DNA of 64,000 nucleotides from Fragum whitleyi. Lineage: Eukaryota > Mollusca > Bivalvia > Cardiida > Cardiidae. Within the stretch, counting starts at the first letter, position 1. Each line of letters begins with the position of its first letter. The notes beneath the pieces were generated by a model. That model searched no databases. It was not told the DNA's origin and saw nothing but the letters and a program-made list of their open reading frames with translations. Below, piece after piece: positions 36,201 through 45,015 of the stretch. A program made the translations under genes and the position numbers. The DNA lies in contig OX411543.1 in the NCBI GenBank assembly GCA_948146395.1, positions 71,414,948-71,478,947 of the forward strand, written 5' to 3'.

Positions 36201-39200
36201 AAAAAAATTTTCGCTACTTCTTTGGTATTCATTTTATTTTTCTTAATCAAATGAGGTTATTTTTTGAGTCAAAATTCATTTTCTAAATATTCCTATATAT
36301 ACTTATTTTTCATCTGTAATGAATTATATGTTCAAGATCATTGTTTGTTATGTGTTGTGCCTGTACGCCCAGAGAAAAACAAACAATTTTGATTATCCAA
36401 TATTTTAACTTAGTCATTCAGGCCGTAGAATACTTTGTTAAAATATTTCATAACCGAAGTTGATTAGTTTAATTGCCGTGCATCAATAAATTGATTCTCT
36501 CGGCGACTCTACCTACCTACCGAGGGGATTTTGCCCTAGTAATTCTATCGAGGGGATTTCGTCCGCCCTAATAATTCTACCGAGGGGATTTTGTCCGCCC
36601 TAGACATTTCATTGAGGGGATTTTGTCCGCCGTAGTAATTCTATCGAGGGGATTTTGTCCGCCCTATCAATTCCACCGAGGGGATTTTGTCCGCCTATGC
36701 AAAAAATGACCGAGGGGATTTTGTCCTAAGGGGATTTTGTCCGGTTACCAAGTTGGATAAATAAGTAAGGTTAAGTAGTGGTTCTTGTGCACTGCAGTCC
36801 GTTATGAAAAGAATATAACTGCCAAATTTCAAGTAAGTTGGATATATGGTGACAGAGTTCTGCCTCAGGTAAAGAGGTGGACGCCGCCCGCCCGTCGGGC
36901 GCCTAATGTGATCCCATGATTTGTCCTGTATATCGACGGGCGTACTATAAACAATATCATGAACATGTTATTGGTATTTTAAATAAGTATTCTGCGTTAT
37001 TATTCCAGTGGCAGGGCGTAGCTTAACCGTGACGTAATTTGTTGAGTTTACTTTTTAATATTTGGGTTCTTTCAAAAGTAAGAGGGCAATTGTCACTTAC
37101 GCGTGCAAATAACTGTATCTTAAAACCTAAAGGATCTGCGTGCTTACAGGAGTTGAACACATTTTATCGTTTAGTTACCAACTTACGATTAAGGGTCGCA
37201 AGTTATTTATATCGACTATCTGTAGAAGAAATAATTTTGAATTAAAGCTGATTTACCTTAACCTTAAGTGCAACGGCCCATTACCCAGCCAGGGTATTTA
37301 TCGTGGATAATTAAGTCCTATTCAACGGCAAATACTCTTTTTTCGAGTTCCTTGTTCCTGGGTGAAATAATTATGCTGCTAATTCGATATTACTCTGATT
37401 TTATTCCCTTTTGTGTGCTTTCCTTTCTCTCTTACAATGTGTATGCGTAAATTTTCTAAATGCCGTCTTCTGATCGGATTATAGAAATTTCATTTTCATT
37501 CCCGAATCATTTTGTTACTTTAACAATTATGATCCCGTTTAACGAGTTTCTGTTTCTTACAATTTTATGAATATTTACTTACAATTTATTGCAGGGTGCT
37601 TTCTATAACAAATTAACTGAAACAGCGGAACAAGATGACAAAACCAACACAGAAAACAAATCCGATCAAAATCAAATCAAATCACTGTACAGGTATCTAT
37701 ACGGTAGTAATGAAGCCAAAGTGGCAACAGCATTGTCTCCATAATATACTGTTCACAAAAATTAGAGGATATTTTTAGTTTGATTTGTGGTATTCCGGTC
37801 AGCTTGGGTATCCATACATCTTCAGGGCCCCGTTTTTGAATCACCAACACAGAAGCCAATTGTTTGATATCATGACAATATCTGACTGTTAGACACAGGG
37901 TTTGACAGAAGCCTGGGCTCACGTTCTTCTGGTTTCTATCATACCATTGACTCACTCACGGTGATCTTTCATTAGACCTCACATTATTCCAACAAAATGT
38001 GATGCGAATACATGATAGAGATAAACACCAAATAATTTTTCTCGAAGTTATGCTCAACTAATGTAAAAATTTTAATTACAACATACGCCATGTTAAAATA
38101 AGGGCTGTACCCATCTCTTCTTAAATGCTAAATTTGAAGGACATGTTTAGTAGAAAAAGGAATTCAATAACTACCATATTACCATGAGACAACTGCTAGT
38201 TGGCCAAGAATAAGTTAGATTGTCCTAAATTGTTTGCAACCACAATAACCTTATGAGTGAACAGATTATCCCCTACTTTTTGTGAACAGTATATTTGTGT
38301 AACGAACCGAGCAGATAGACAGACGGGTTCCATTCAGAGAAGAGGATCCTCAACCCTAAATGGGTCGACTCTGTCTATATAGGCTTCAAATAGCCAGATA
38401 TCTTTGGGCAGGTCTATCTCAATTGCATATCCACAGCAAATTACCTCCCTTTAAACCGTTACATTACTCTCCCCTCCCAGAAGACTCGTCCCGAGTCTTG
38501 GCCTGGGAGACCCGTGGGTAAGGCAACTCCGGTTTGGCAGTTGTCATTATCCCACCGCTACCACCAATTGTAACGAACCGAGCAGATAGACAGACGTGAT
38601 CCGTTCAGAGAAGAGGATCCTCAACCCTAAATGGGTCGACTCTGTCTATATAGGCTTTAAATAGCCAGGTATCTTAGGGCAGGTCTATCTCATTTGCATA
38701 TCCACAGCAAATTACCTCCCTTTAAACCGTTACATTTGTACTATTTCTAGTCTATTTAAGTAGTCTAATACATTTATATTTTTTAACATCAATTCTAAGA
38801 TTTATTCATGCTCATTGGATAAAAAGCTTAACAAGATGTTTTCTTCCTTTTGTCTCTTTCATACAAGAGTAATGTTGGACATGGCCATCCCCCACCGTGA
38901 AAGCTAGTAGTAAGCTGAAGCCAAATAGATTAAGAATTCTTTTGTACTTAGAGATTTACCCCCTACAAAATCTTAGTCTTTAAAAAAAAAAAGGGGCAAT
39001 AACTTGAAAATTATGCAAGCATGAGTTAAAGTTAGTTTCAAGTTGATAGCGTTTATACTTTAGGAGATATGACCCGCACAAAATCTAATTATAAAAAATA
39101 TGAAAGGGAAATTATTCCAAAATTTTGCAAGCAAGAGTTTTAGTTCTTGTGCACTGCACTTCTCCTCCATAAGATCTATCCACCCATAAAGTTTCAAGTT

Positions 39201-42200
39201 GATAGCTATTATACTTTAGGAGATATGCTCCAGAAATAATCTATATATTAAAAATAACAAAGGGCAATAACTCCAAAATTATGCAAACAAGAGTTGTAGT
39301 TGGTAGCGCGCCAGACTTCTAATCCAGGTGTCTATATTCGCACGGGTTCGATCCCCGGCCGCGGCACTTTTCCTTTCCGACATTTGTCTTCCACCAATGG
39401 GTAGATAATCGTAAACCTATGTGGAATAGCAACTGGAGGCTAGGAAAGGGATGTGGTGGTAGTACTGGTGTGAGAAATACCAGGAATCCATCGTTAGGTG
39501 CTCCAGTTGTCGCGATATAACTGAGAGATTGTTGAAAGCGACGTAAAACCCCAATTCAAATCAAATCAAATCAAATCTTGTGCACTGCACTTCTCCTCCA
39601 TGAGATCTATCCACCCTTTAAGTTTCAAATTGATCCCTTTTATACTTTAGGGCATTTGCTCCGGACAAAATCAAAGTATTATAAATAATAAGGAGCAAAA
39701 ACTACAAATTGATTGATTCTTGAAGAAATTGGGAGCCACTTTTAGGACTTGTATACTTATCTAATAAAAGGGAGGTAATAAATATAGCAAATTTTGTTCA
39801 TCCCGAACAAAATTAGCGATATTAGATTACCTCCCTTTAATTTCACTCAAAATCCACTCCTTGCACTCATTATATTTCATTCAAAATCATTCTCCTTTTC
39901 AATTTCACAAAGTTGTAAGCTGTAAATGTTCAACCCATAAAAGTTTTCAAGTCCTGAAATAGTGTGACGAAAGAGCCTGTAAAGCTAATGTTAATACATG
40001 CTATGTGTAAAATAAGGACTGACATAATACATCATTTTAACAGGCTATCTGACGCTACTGGGGAAATGGAATTCAGCCTGGAGAAGAAGGGAGATATTTC
40101 CAGGAATAATTTGGATCAAAATGTGAGTTAACATCATCTGTAATATACGTGTACATATAATTGTAAGCAGCCCTATTTCTTTCAAATAGGAAATAAATTC
40201 GAAATTCCGCCATTGCCCCAAAACAGATAAATTTGATGAGCGACCAAATCGATCTGAAGGGTCCTAAAAGTGAACAAATGTTTGATGATTATGAAGAATT
40301 AATCCAGTCCCATGTTGACAAAACGGTGAAAACTGTCTACTAATTAAACCCTGCTTTTGACCGAAATTGCAGGCGCAAAGCGGGGTATATAGTAGAGTTT
40401 GCACTTTTAATAATTAAGAGACCTACGCTTTCCCTCTAGAGTATGGACACCACATACTTGAGATTTACTGACTTATCAGGGGTCATGGGCATGACAAGTG
40501 ATCCGTCATTACTAATCCCCCCTCCTCAAATTTTAAAAGTTATTTATCTGCAAAATATGGTGATGGACATGAAATAAGGAAGAAATCTTTTGAAGGCGAC
40601 CTAAATCATAGGGGTCCGAAATTACCCCCCTACCACTATATAGACCAAAATCATTGGTCTATATGGTGGACGGGGGTAATTTCAGACCCCTATGACCTAA
40701 ATGTCGTCAATCCACGAAAATGGTTGAAACGAATTTATTTTTAGTTGGATTGCGACGAAAGCTTTAGCTTATGGAATCGCTCTCGAACACTCATTCCTGA
40801 TGTTTTCACCTCTCTGAGAGAGAGGCAGTGGTTTAAACCCACTGCTACCCAATTTTACAGCTGGGTGAACTGGGGCTGGCTATTAAGTGTTTTGCCCATA
40901 AACACACCTCGTCGACAGTGGGGCTCGAACCACGGACCTCCAGGTCACGGGTCCAGTGCATTTACCACTAGGCCACCGAGGCAGTCAATGAGTGTTATAT
41001 TTGGTTAATAGATTTTTTTGGTATACAGCATCGAACTGTTTAGAAACAGTGTGTATTTCAAACTTCGTTACTAATCGTATGTTATTTTACAGGACGTGTT
41101 CATACTGGACACGTTCCAAGAGCTGTTTGTATGGATCGGGGATCAAACATCCAGCAATGAGAAGAAAAACGCCATGACATACGCTCATGTAAGTAACGGG
41201 GTGCCCAGTATCTCTATTTTACTCTTATGAGATATCATTGTTGTGAACACGTGTATATATAGAACAAAAGAAAGATCTGTTGTTATACTGAGCAGCTATT
41301 ACCTTATCAGAAAATACATATGCCATAAAAATTCTATAAGAGCCCAATGCTCTTTTACAACCCCGTCCCCCGATAATTTTTTATGTGATTTTACAAAACC
41401 TTAAAGCCTCTAATAATGGCACCATACACATAAAATCAAGGTCACTAAAAGTTCAACAGGGTTTTTTTACAAATATCAATGGCTCAGTGCAAAAGAGTTG
41501 TAACTACTTATATGTTTTTAAGCAGTTACAATTGTTTCGCACCAAGCTATTGTAACAATGACAATATTCGAATTTATTTCTGTAACAATAATCTTTTTAA
41601 TACATTCTTACTTTCTGTATAAACTAGATAATTGATAAATGAGTGAATTGGTCATTATTTTAGTTTTGAAATGTAATAAAGTCAAACAAAACAGATTCCA
41701 TTCTTAAGCACCTATCAGAACAACCCCTTGGTGTTCAAGACCAAAATGTATATGAGATATTTAGGAAATAATACTTAAGGAACAATATTTGAGCCTATGC
41801 GTGACATTTCAAACAATTTCCAATTTCCACTTGCGCAATGTTGAGACTCAGATCAGCCTGTGTGGCCACATAATCTGATCAGAGCCTTAACTATGCCCTC
41901 AATAAGTGGCTCTGGACTTAAAATCACTATTCACATCCCAAAATTAATTTAAATGCACTGTGCACGCAGGCTCATTAAAAAATCCACGATCGTTTTACAT
42001 CCTGTTTACATTTTCAGTTGTAATATATATGTAACTAATTCGCACAAATTTAAATAAAAGTATACACCAGTGCTAAGAGTACAAGGATAAGTACTTACTC
42101 TACAGTTATTTACTAACTTGTTTTCAGTAATCCTATTGTTTGCTTCACTTTCAGAACTATTTGATGCGAACAGATCATCCCTTACTCCCTGTCACATGTA

Positions 42201-42250
42201 TCAAAGCTGGGAGTGAACCACATGCATTCCTGGTGGCTTTAACAGCCTAG
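28848..42250 (+). CDS. Gelsolin/severin-type three-domain actin-binding protein (first exon missing)
   Basis: Twelve exons: 28848-28928, 29494-29567, 30801-30875, 31097-31168, 31912-32039, 32791-32899, 33929-34039, 34984-35064, 37595-37692, 40044-40122, 41093-41188, 42155-42250. Phases agree at every junction and the frame stays open to TAG. About 366 codons, close to the ~366-residue three-repeat gelsolin-like proteins of annelids and molluscs. Repeat 1 has [19 protein letters not shown] and [11 protein letters not shown]; repeat 2 [21 protein letters not shown] and [12 protein letters not shown]; repeat 3 SLYRLSDATG, NDVFILD and [14 protein letters not shown]. The Gly/Asn-Asp and following Glu residues that bind type II calcium in this family are present. 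Such proteins sever and cap actin filaments in a calcium-dependent way in the cytoplasm. No villin headpiece. The upstream ATG exon was not found (a Met-Ala-Gly start is expected). The repeat 2-3 linker looks short, so a small exon may be missed between 35064 and 37595. Confidence 0.93.
29154..29235. repeat. Tigger/pogo-like terminal sequence
   Basis: CAGTGGTCTCGCGTTATCTC, followed by GAGAGGGCGAAAACTCGAA, looks like the end of a pogo/Tigger-type element. The opposite end was not found, so it is a fragment in the first visible gelsolin intron. Confidence 0.4.
29494..29567 (+). CDS. Gelsolin-like gene exon (start of repeat 1)
   Basis: Acceptor TTTCAG, donor GTG|GTATGA. Encodes [20 protein letters not shown] then RIV: the actin-binding front of repeat 1. 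Confidence 0.92.
29600..29842. repeat. MITE, TGAGCCTG family, copy 2 (intronic)
   Basis: TGAACCTGTGTGTGACATTT at the left; the right end reads in complement TTGAGCCTGAGCATGAGATTT-like. Inner hairpin: AGACTCTGGTCAGACTGTGC / GCACAGGCTGATCAGAGT. Confidence 0.75.
30168..30267. repeat. (CT)n microsatellite
   Basis: About 100 bp of CT repeats with a few interruptions, in the intron before the exon at 30801. Confidence 0.95.
30377..30500 (+). repeat. Single stray unit of the 26840-27977 tandem family
   Basis: CCAATGATATGGCATGG, TTCATCCTTGTGACGTAACA, AAGTTTCGTGAAGATTTGG and TGTGGCCTCTAGAA are in the same order as in the array. Confidence 0.65.
30801..30875 (+). CDS. Gelsolin-like gene exon (repeat 1)
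   Basis: Acceptor CTTCAG, donor CAC|GTAAGT, phase 0 both sides. Encodes [19 protein letters not shown] and SYIILH; the Gly-Asp here is the usual type II calcium ligand. Confidence 0.93.
31097..31168 (+). CDS. Gelsolin-like gene exon (repeat 1)
   Basis: Acceptor CTTTAG, donor GCG|GTAATG, phase 0. Encodes [20 protein letters not shown] then YSTA, the central strand of repeat 1. Confidence 0.93.
31912..32039 (+). CDS. Gelsolin-like gene exon (repeat 1 helix)
   Basis: Acceptor ATTCAAG (no strong pyrimidine tract), donor CAC|GTAAGT, leaving two bases. Encodes [19 protein letters not shown], then [18 protein letters not shown]: the long helix of repeat 1, with the calcium-binding Glu of KTVELD. 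Confidence 0.93.
32381..32441. repeat. Hairpin repeat (TGCAAATTATACCCCGC family)
   Basis: TTGCAAATTATACCCCGC pairs with GCGGTATAATTTGCAA around GTGCAA pairs. Related hairpins are at 43134-43194 and 40345-40395. Confidence 0.65.
32791..32899 (+). CDS. Gelsolin-like gene exon (repeat 1-2 junction)
   Basis: Acceptor TCAAAG, donor GAG|GTATTT. Encodes [20 protein letters not shown], then [16 protein letters not shown], the linker and first strand of repeat 2. Confidence 0.92.
33514..33666. repeat. Hairpin MITE (GAGGCTCTGCCGAG loop)
   Basis: TACGTACTTAGTGTATTATA pairs with TATAATACACTTAGTACGTA; the arms of about 70 bp meet at GTCGAGGCTCTGCCGAGAC. A separate small hairpin lies just upstream (33427-33475; CAACACTATTGTAAGTGC / GCACTTACAAAAGTGTTG). 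Confidence 0.75.
33929..34039 (+). CDS. Gelsolin-like gene exon (repeat 2)
   Basis: Acceptor GATTTCAG, donor GGG|GTAGGG, phase 0. Encodes [19 protein letters not shown], then [18 protein letters not shown]; the Asp of SGDVYIL and the Glu of KDERF are the expected calcium ligands. Confidence 0.93.
34139..34420 (-). repeat. tRNA-derived SINE
   Basis: Read on the minus strand: a tRNA-like head with box A TAGCGCAGTTGGTAGCGCG and box B GATTTCGATCCCCGG, then a body shared with 39297-39577 (CCACCAATGGG-like, GGAATCCATTGTTAGGTGC), then a TCAATCAATCAA-type tail. In the intron after exon 33929-34039. Confidence 0.8.
34984..35064 (+). CDS. Gelsolin-like gene exon (repeat 2 helix)
   Basis: Acceptor ATTCCAG, donor TGT|GTAGGT chosen because only it keeps phase 0 with the next exon. 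Encodes [20 protein letters not shown], then DETSLQC. Donors at 35062 and 35068 are alternatives that would break the frame. Confidence 0.85.
35256..36743. mobile_element. MULE-like element with mirror-image tandem-repeat ends
   Basis: The left arm (35256-~35490) has about eight copies of GGACAAAATCCCCTC separated by short spacers. The right arm (~36520-36743) has the complement, GAGGGGATTTTGTCC, with the matching spacers in mirror order (GCAAAAAATGACC, then ATCAATTCCACC, then TAGTAATTCTATC, ...). The right arm lacks one spacer unit (the one ending TTTAATGGGC). The ~1-kb interior has a short MULE-like coding remnant (35648-35863). An extra inverted motif copy lies just outside at 35165-35187. 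No clear target duplication was found. Confidence 0.65.
35648..35863 (+). pseudogene. Possible C-terminal remnant of a MULE/FLYWCH-type transposase
   Basis: The frame reads [19 protein letters not shown], then a basic helical stretch ([20 protein letters not shown]), and stops at TAG. A Trp-x-x-Ile/Phe-E-x-F-K-x-D/E segment followed by a charged helix is what ends many animal Mutator-like transposases. No catalytic domain is left, and a stop lies just upstream in frame. It sits between the two inverted arms of the 35256-36743 element. Assignment is from general resemblance only. Confidence 0.35.
37595..37692 (+). CDS. Gelsolin-like gene exon (repeat 2-3 linker)
   Basis: Acceptor TTGCAG, donor ACAG|GTATCT, leaving two bases. 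Encodes [20 protein letters not shown], then a polar linker ending SLYR, the first strand of repeat 3. Confidence 0.88.
37745..38293. mobile_element. Mariner-type MITE (TACTGTTCACAAAAA ends)
   Basis: The element spans 37747-38291 (545 bp). Its left end TACTGTTCACAAAAATTAG mirrors the right end CTACTTTTTGTGAACAGTA, and TA flanks both ends (37745-37746 and 38292-38293). No transposase. It lies 52 bp after the exon ending at 37692, and directly beside the LTR element at 38298. Confidence 0.8.
38294..38738 (-). mobile_element. TRIM: miniature LTR retrotransposon, tRNA-Leu primer site
   Basis: Two 166-bp direct repeats (38298-38463, 38569-38734) start TGTAACG and end CGTTACA on the given strand. 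They flank only 105 bp, and TTTG lies on both sides (38294-38297, 38735-38738). On the minus strand the base order fits an LTR element: two bases after the first LTR comes TGGTGGTAGCGGTGGGAT (38566-38549), complementary apart from about one base to the 3' end of an animal tRNA-Leu (AAG/TAG type). A purine tract (GGGAGGGGAGAG, complement of ~38468-38479) precedes the second LTR. No coding. The LTRs differ at only a few sites, so insertion is fairly recent. It depends on a helper retrotransposon. Confidence 0.85.
38985..39720 (+). repeat. Tandem repeat units (GGGCAATAACTCCAAAATT family)
   Basis: About three units of ~130-150 bp: AAAGGGCAATAACTCC, ATTATGCAAGCAAGAGTT, TTCTTGTGCACTGCACTTC, AAGTTTCAAGTTGATAGC, TTTATACTTTAGGAGATATG. 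One unit is interrupted by the SINE at 39297-39577. Diverged units occur at 36784-36870 and 51590-51700. Confidence 0.65.
39297..39577 (+). repeat. tRNA-derived SINE, inserted in a tandem-repeat unit
   Basis: Truncated box A (TTGGTAGCGCGCC) and intact box B (GGGTTCGATCCCCGG), then a body with CCACCAATGGGTAGATAATC, GGAATCCATCGTTAGGTGC, and a (AAATC)n tail. Flanking sequence is a unit in which AGTT should be followed directly by CTTGTGCACTGCAC, as at 39140, so the uninterrupted site is visible nearby. Confidence 0.85.
39710..39925 (+). repeat. Dispersed repeat (CTCACTCATTCATTCC family), 3' half
   Basis: Shares TTGATTCTTGAAGAAATTGG, GTTCATCCCGAACAAAATT and TTAGATTACCTCCCTTTAAT with 22600-23080 and 28390-28825. 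A TTTCACAAAGTTGT end is just visible. Confidence 0.6.
40044..40122 (+). CDS. Gelsolin-like gene exon (repeat 3)
   Basis: Acceptor TAACAG, donor AAT|GTGAGT. Encodes [20 protein letters not shown], then NNLDQN, the front of repeat 3. Confidence 0.92.
40610..40702. repeat. Perfect-arm hairpin repeat
   Basis: TCATAGGGGTCCGAAATTAC pairs with GTAATTTCAGACCCCTATGA, and TATAGACCAA with TTGGTCTATA, around AATCA. A ~90-bp palindrome of MITE type. Confidence 0.75.
40742..40985 (-). repeat. tRNA-derived SINE, second family
   Basis: On the minus strand, TGCCTCGGTGGCCTAGTGGT and GGTTCGAGCCCCACTG form a tRNA-like head (boxes A and B) at about 40906-40985. A body ends near 40742 with TTGCAATCC-like sequence. 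The open frame on the other strand (40745-41008) is an artefact of this repeat. Confidence 0.7.
41093..41188 (+). CDS. Gelsolin-like gene exon (repeat 3)
   Basis: Acceptor TTTTACAG, donor CAT|GTAAGT, phase 0. Encodes [20 protein letters not shown], then [12 protein letters not shown]; carries the calcium-binding Asp and Glu of repeat 3. Confidence 0.94.
41790..41974. repeat. MITE, TGAGCCTG family, copy 3 (intronic)
   Basis: TTGAGCCTATGCGTGACATTT at left; right end GCACGCAGGCTCA. Inner pair CTCAGATCAGCCTGTG / CTGATCAGAGCC. Confidence 0.65.
42155..42250 (+). CDS. Gelsolin-like gene, last exon
   Basis: Acceptor ACTTTCAG. Encodes [20 protein letters not shown], then a short hydrophobic tail (HAFLVALTA) and TAG at 42248-42250. 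The C-terminus matches the family end; no headpiece follows. Confidence 0.94.
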   Translation, partial: NYLMRTDHPLLPVTCIKAGSEPHAFLVALTA

Positions 42251-42344
42251 ACAGTAGGCTCCAGTTAATAAGGGGACAATAGAAAACAAATCTTTTGTTA
42301 AGGAAAAAATCTGGATAGATTAAATATCAAATACCTCCTCCTGC

Positions 42345-42350
42345 AATAAA
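42345..42350 (+). promoter_or_regulatory. Candidate poly(A) signal of the gelsolin-like gene
   Basis: AATAAA, 95 bp after the stop codon. A second AATAAA lies at about 42706. Confidence 0.5.
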
Positions 42351-43360
42351 CAACTTGAATGGCAGTGCAGGGACAAAACATGTCTAGCCTGCAATAGTTT
42401 GACATCAAAATGTGACCTTGACCTTTGACCTACTGTCATTACTAATTTACATGGCACCTCTACATCTCAATAGGAACATCTATATACCATGATTTTGAAA
42501 TCCATCCATAAACATAGAAATTCTGCTCGGGGTTAAAAGGAGGTTAATCTTGAGTGTGACAATGACCTTAATAATGCAGAGAAAAAAACTTTCAAATGAC
42601 ATATCTACTTCTCATTTGGAACAATTCTGTGTAAATTATCATTTTGATGTAATTTACTATGTTAAGATCTTTCATTCGAAGACACTATGTTATGTGAGTT
42701 TTCTGAATAAAGTTTTTTCTTCAATGCTTTTTCTGTGGTTTATCAAGGAATAACAGTAGATTATCATTTTCAAAAACTCACCTCCTTACCAGTGGAATTA
42801 TCAAAAACTTATACCCTGCTTTTTTCAATTCACCCTATCTGACGTCATATAAGCAGAGCCCAAAAAGTGCCGTCATCATGAATGTTACAGGACTAAATGG
42901 ACTCACAGTATATGAATATAGTAATTAGATACTGTAAGATTTTGGACAAAAAAAAAGACAGACAATTAGTGTCCTAAAACTCTTAGAGAATGGAATGGAA
43001 ACATGATTAAGTGTATAAAAGAGGCTCATTAACAGGCAATCCTTGTAGACCCTGATCAAACTTGTTCTGGATGTATGGAGAGGAGCTCAAACAGGAGGAG
43101 TTTGATCAGAATGACAAAACAGTGCAAACTGTTTACAAATTATACACTGCTTTGCATGTGCACTCGTGTGCAAAGCAGTGTTTATTTTGCAAATATTTGA
43201 ATCATTTCGACATTCTGAACATAAGGCCCTTTCACATTTATTTCTAAGGCACATTTGAATTTGTTGGAAATGTCAACCATGCCCTCTAGAAGCTTGAGGT
43301 ATTAAAAGTAAAAGTCACACAGCCTGTACATCCATAAAGTGTATTAATGATAATCAATTT
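42351..43360. other. Intergenic with small repeats
   Basis: 42420-42620 resembles 23810-24020 (GACCTTGACC...CAAATGACATATCTACTT). 42780-42850 is a fragment with TGACGTCA followed by TATAAGC, as in the 9-bp-TSD MITE. No gene. Confidence 0.4.
43134..43194. repeat. Hairpin repeat (CAAATTATACACTGC family)
   Basis: TACAAATTATACACTGCTTTG pairs with CAAAGCAGTGTTTATTTTGCA around the CACTCGTGTG loop. Related to 32381-32441. Confidence 0.6.
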
Positions 43361-45015
43361 GTTGATTTGATTGGGATTTTTATGCCTCTTTCAACAATCT
43401 TTCAGTTACAATGTATATCTCAGCCGCTGGAGCACCTAACAATGGATTCCTTGTCACTACTGCAAATTAAAATTACATTAAAAGACTATTAATAGCCCAT
43501 GAAAACAAGGAAAACAATTAAAATGAGCCATTAGTCCTTGTAAAAAAATAATAATGGGTAACACTTTTAGCCATTAAAATGCTAACTAATGGCCATTAAT
43601 TCATAATTTGACCATTCAAAAACCATGAAATGCAGATTTATATAATGGGCCGGCATAAAAGTATTGGCATTAAAAAAGTAATGGGCCATTACTTCTTGTT
43701 TAAGCTTTATTCATGCCCATCAACTACCATGAATATTTTTTTCATGCCCATCAATCACCCATTAATGATGGCCATTAAATAAAAAAAGGACAAATAATGG
43801 CCATAATAAAGATTGCTAAAAGTCACTGGCATTAAAATAAATTATGACAATTAATCATGGCCATTAATATATCATTGAATCTGAATCAGACCATTCATGG
43901 GCATTAACTTTGATTGTAATAAGTTCAAAGAAATACTGAAATTTTTTATAGTTCTTCTATTTTGATTCATGCCCATTAACTACCATGAACATTTATTCAT
44001 GCCCATCATTATCCACTGAAGATGACCATTAAATACCAAACAGTAACAAATAATGGCCATCATAAAAATTCATAAAAAAACATTTGCGCTTTTAATATTG
44101 ATTCATGTCCATTAACTACCATGATCATTTATTCATGCCCATCAATCAACCATTGAAGATGACAATTAAATACAAAACAGTAACAAATAATGGCCATTAT
44201 AAAAAACTCATTAGCATGACAAAATTTTGACTATCACTTATGGCCATTAATATATCATACAATTATGAATCAGATAATCCATGATCATTAATTTTATTTA
44301 ATAGGGATGAAAGGAATACAGAAAAGTTTTAACTTTTTTTTCATTTTGATTCATGCCCAGTTACTATCCTGAACATTTATTATAGGTTATCACCCATATA
44401 AATTACGATAATTAAATACCAAATATGATAAATAATAGCCATAATAAAAACAAGAGTGCCATCGTCACAAAATACACCGCCACTTTGCTGCTGTTTCACA
44501 AAAATAATTGTAGACACTACTTATTTTGACAGAACCAAATTGAAAATGACCAAGTTTCATTTAAATCAAGACAAAAAGTTAGGAGGAGTTGCCTTCACAA
44601 GGCTGCAATTTCAATAAGCCCCAGGCACTAAGTTTTAAGGGGACAAAATTTAGGGAAATAAATGAGCCATAAAATCCTTGATCCATGTACATCTACAAAT
44701 TATGGTGATGACATTTACCAAGTTTCATTTAAATAAAGACAAAAAGTAAGGAGGAGTTGTGTTCAAAAGGCTGCAATTTCAATAAGCCCTAGATACTAAG
44801 TTTTAAGGGGGCACAATTTAGGGTAAAATTAATGAACCATAAAATTCTTACTTCATGCTCATCTACCAATTTTGGTTATAACATCCACCAAGTTTCATTT
44901 AGATCCAGCCAGAAACTTAGGAAGAGTTGCATTCACAAGGCTGCAATTTCAATAAGCCCCAGAGACTAAATTTTAAGGGGGCATAACTGAGGCAACAAGT
45001 ATCTGGTGTTGTATG

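Noticed and set aside
35256..36743. CRISPR-like pattern (constant 15-mer with variable short spacers)
   Set aside because: Spacers are mutually similar, the array is mirrored at both ends of a transposon-sized element, and the DNA is animal. It is a transposon terminal array.
40745..41008. 87-codon open frame with [16 protein letters not shown]
   Set aside because: It is antisense to a tRNA-derived SINE; the residues come from the tRNA-like head.
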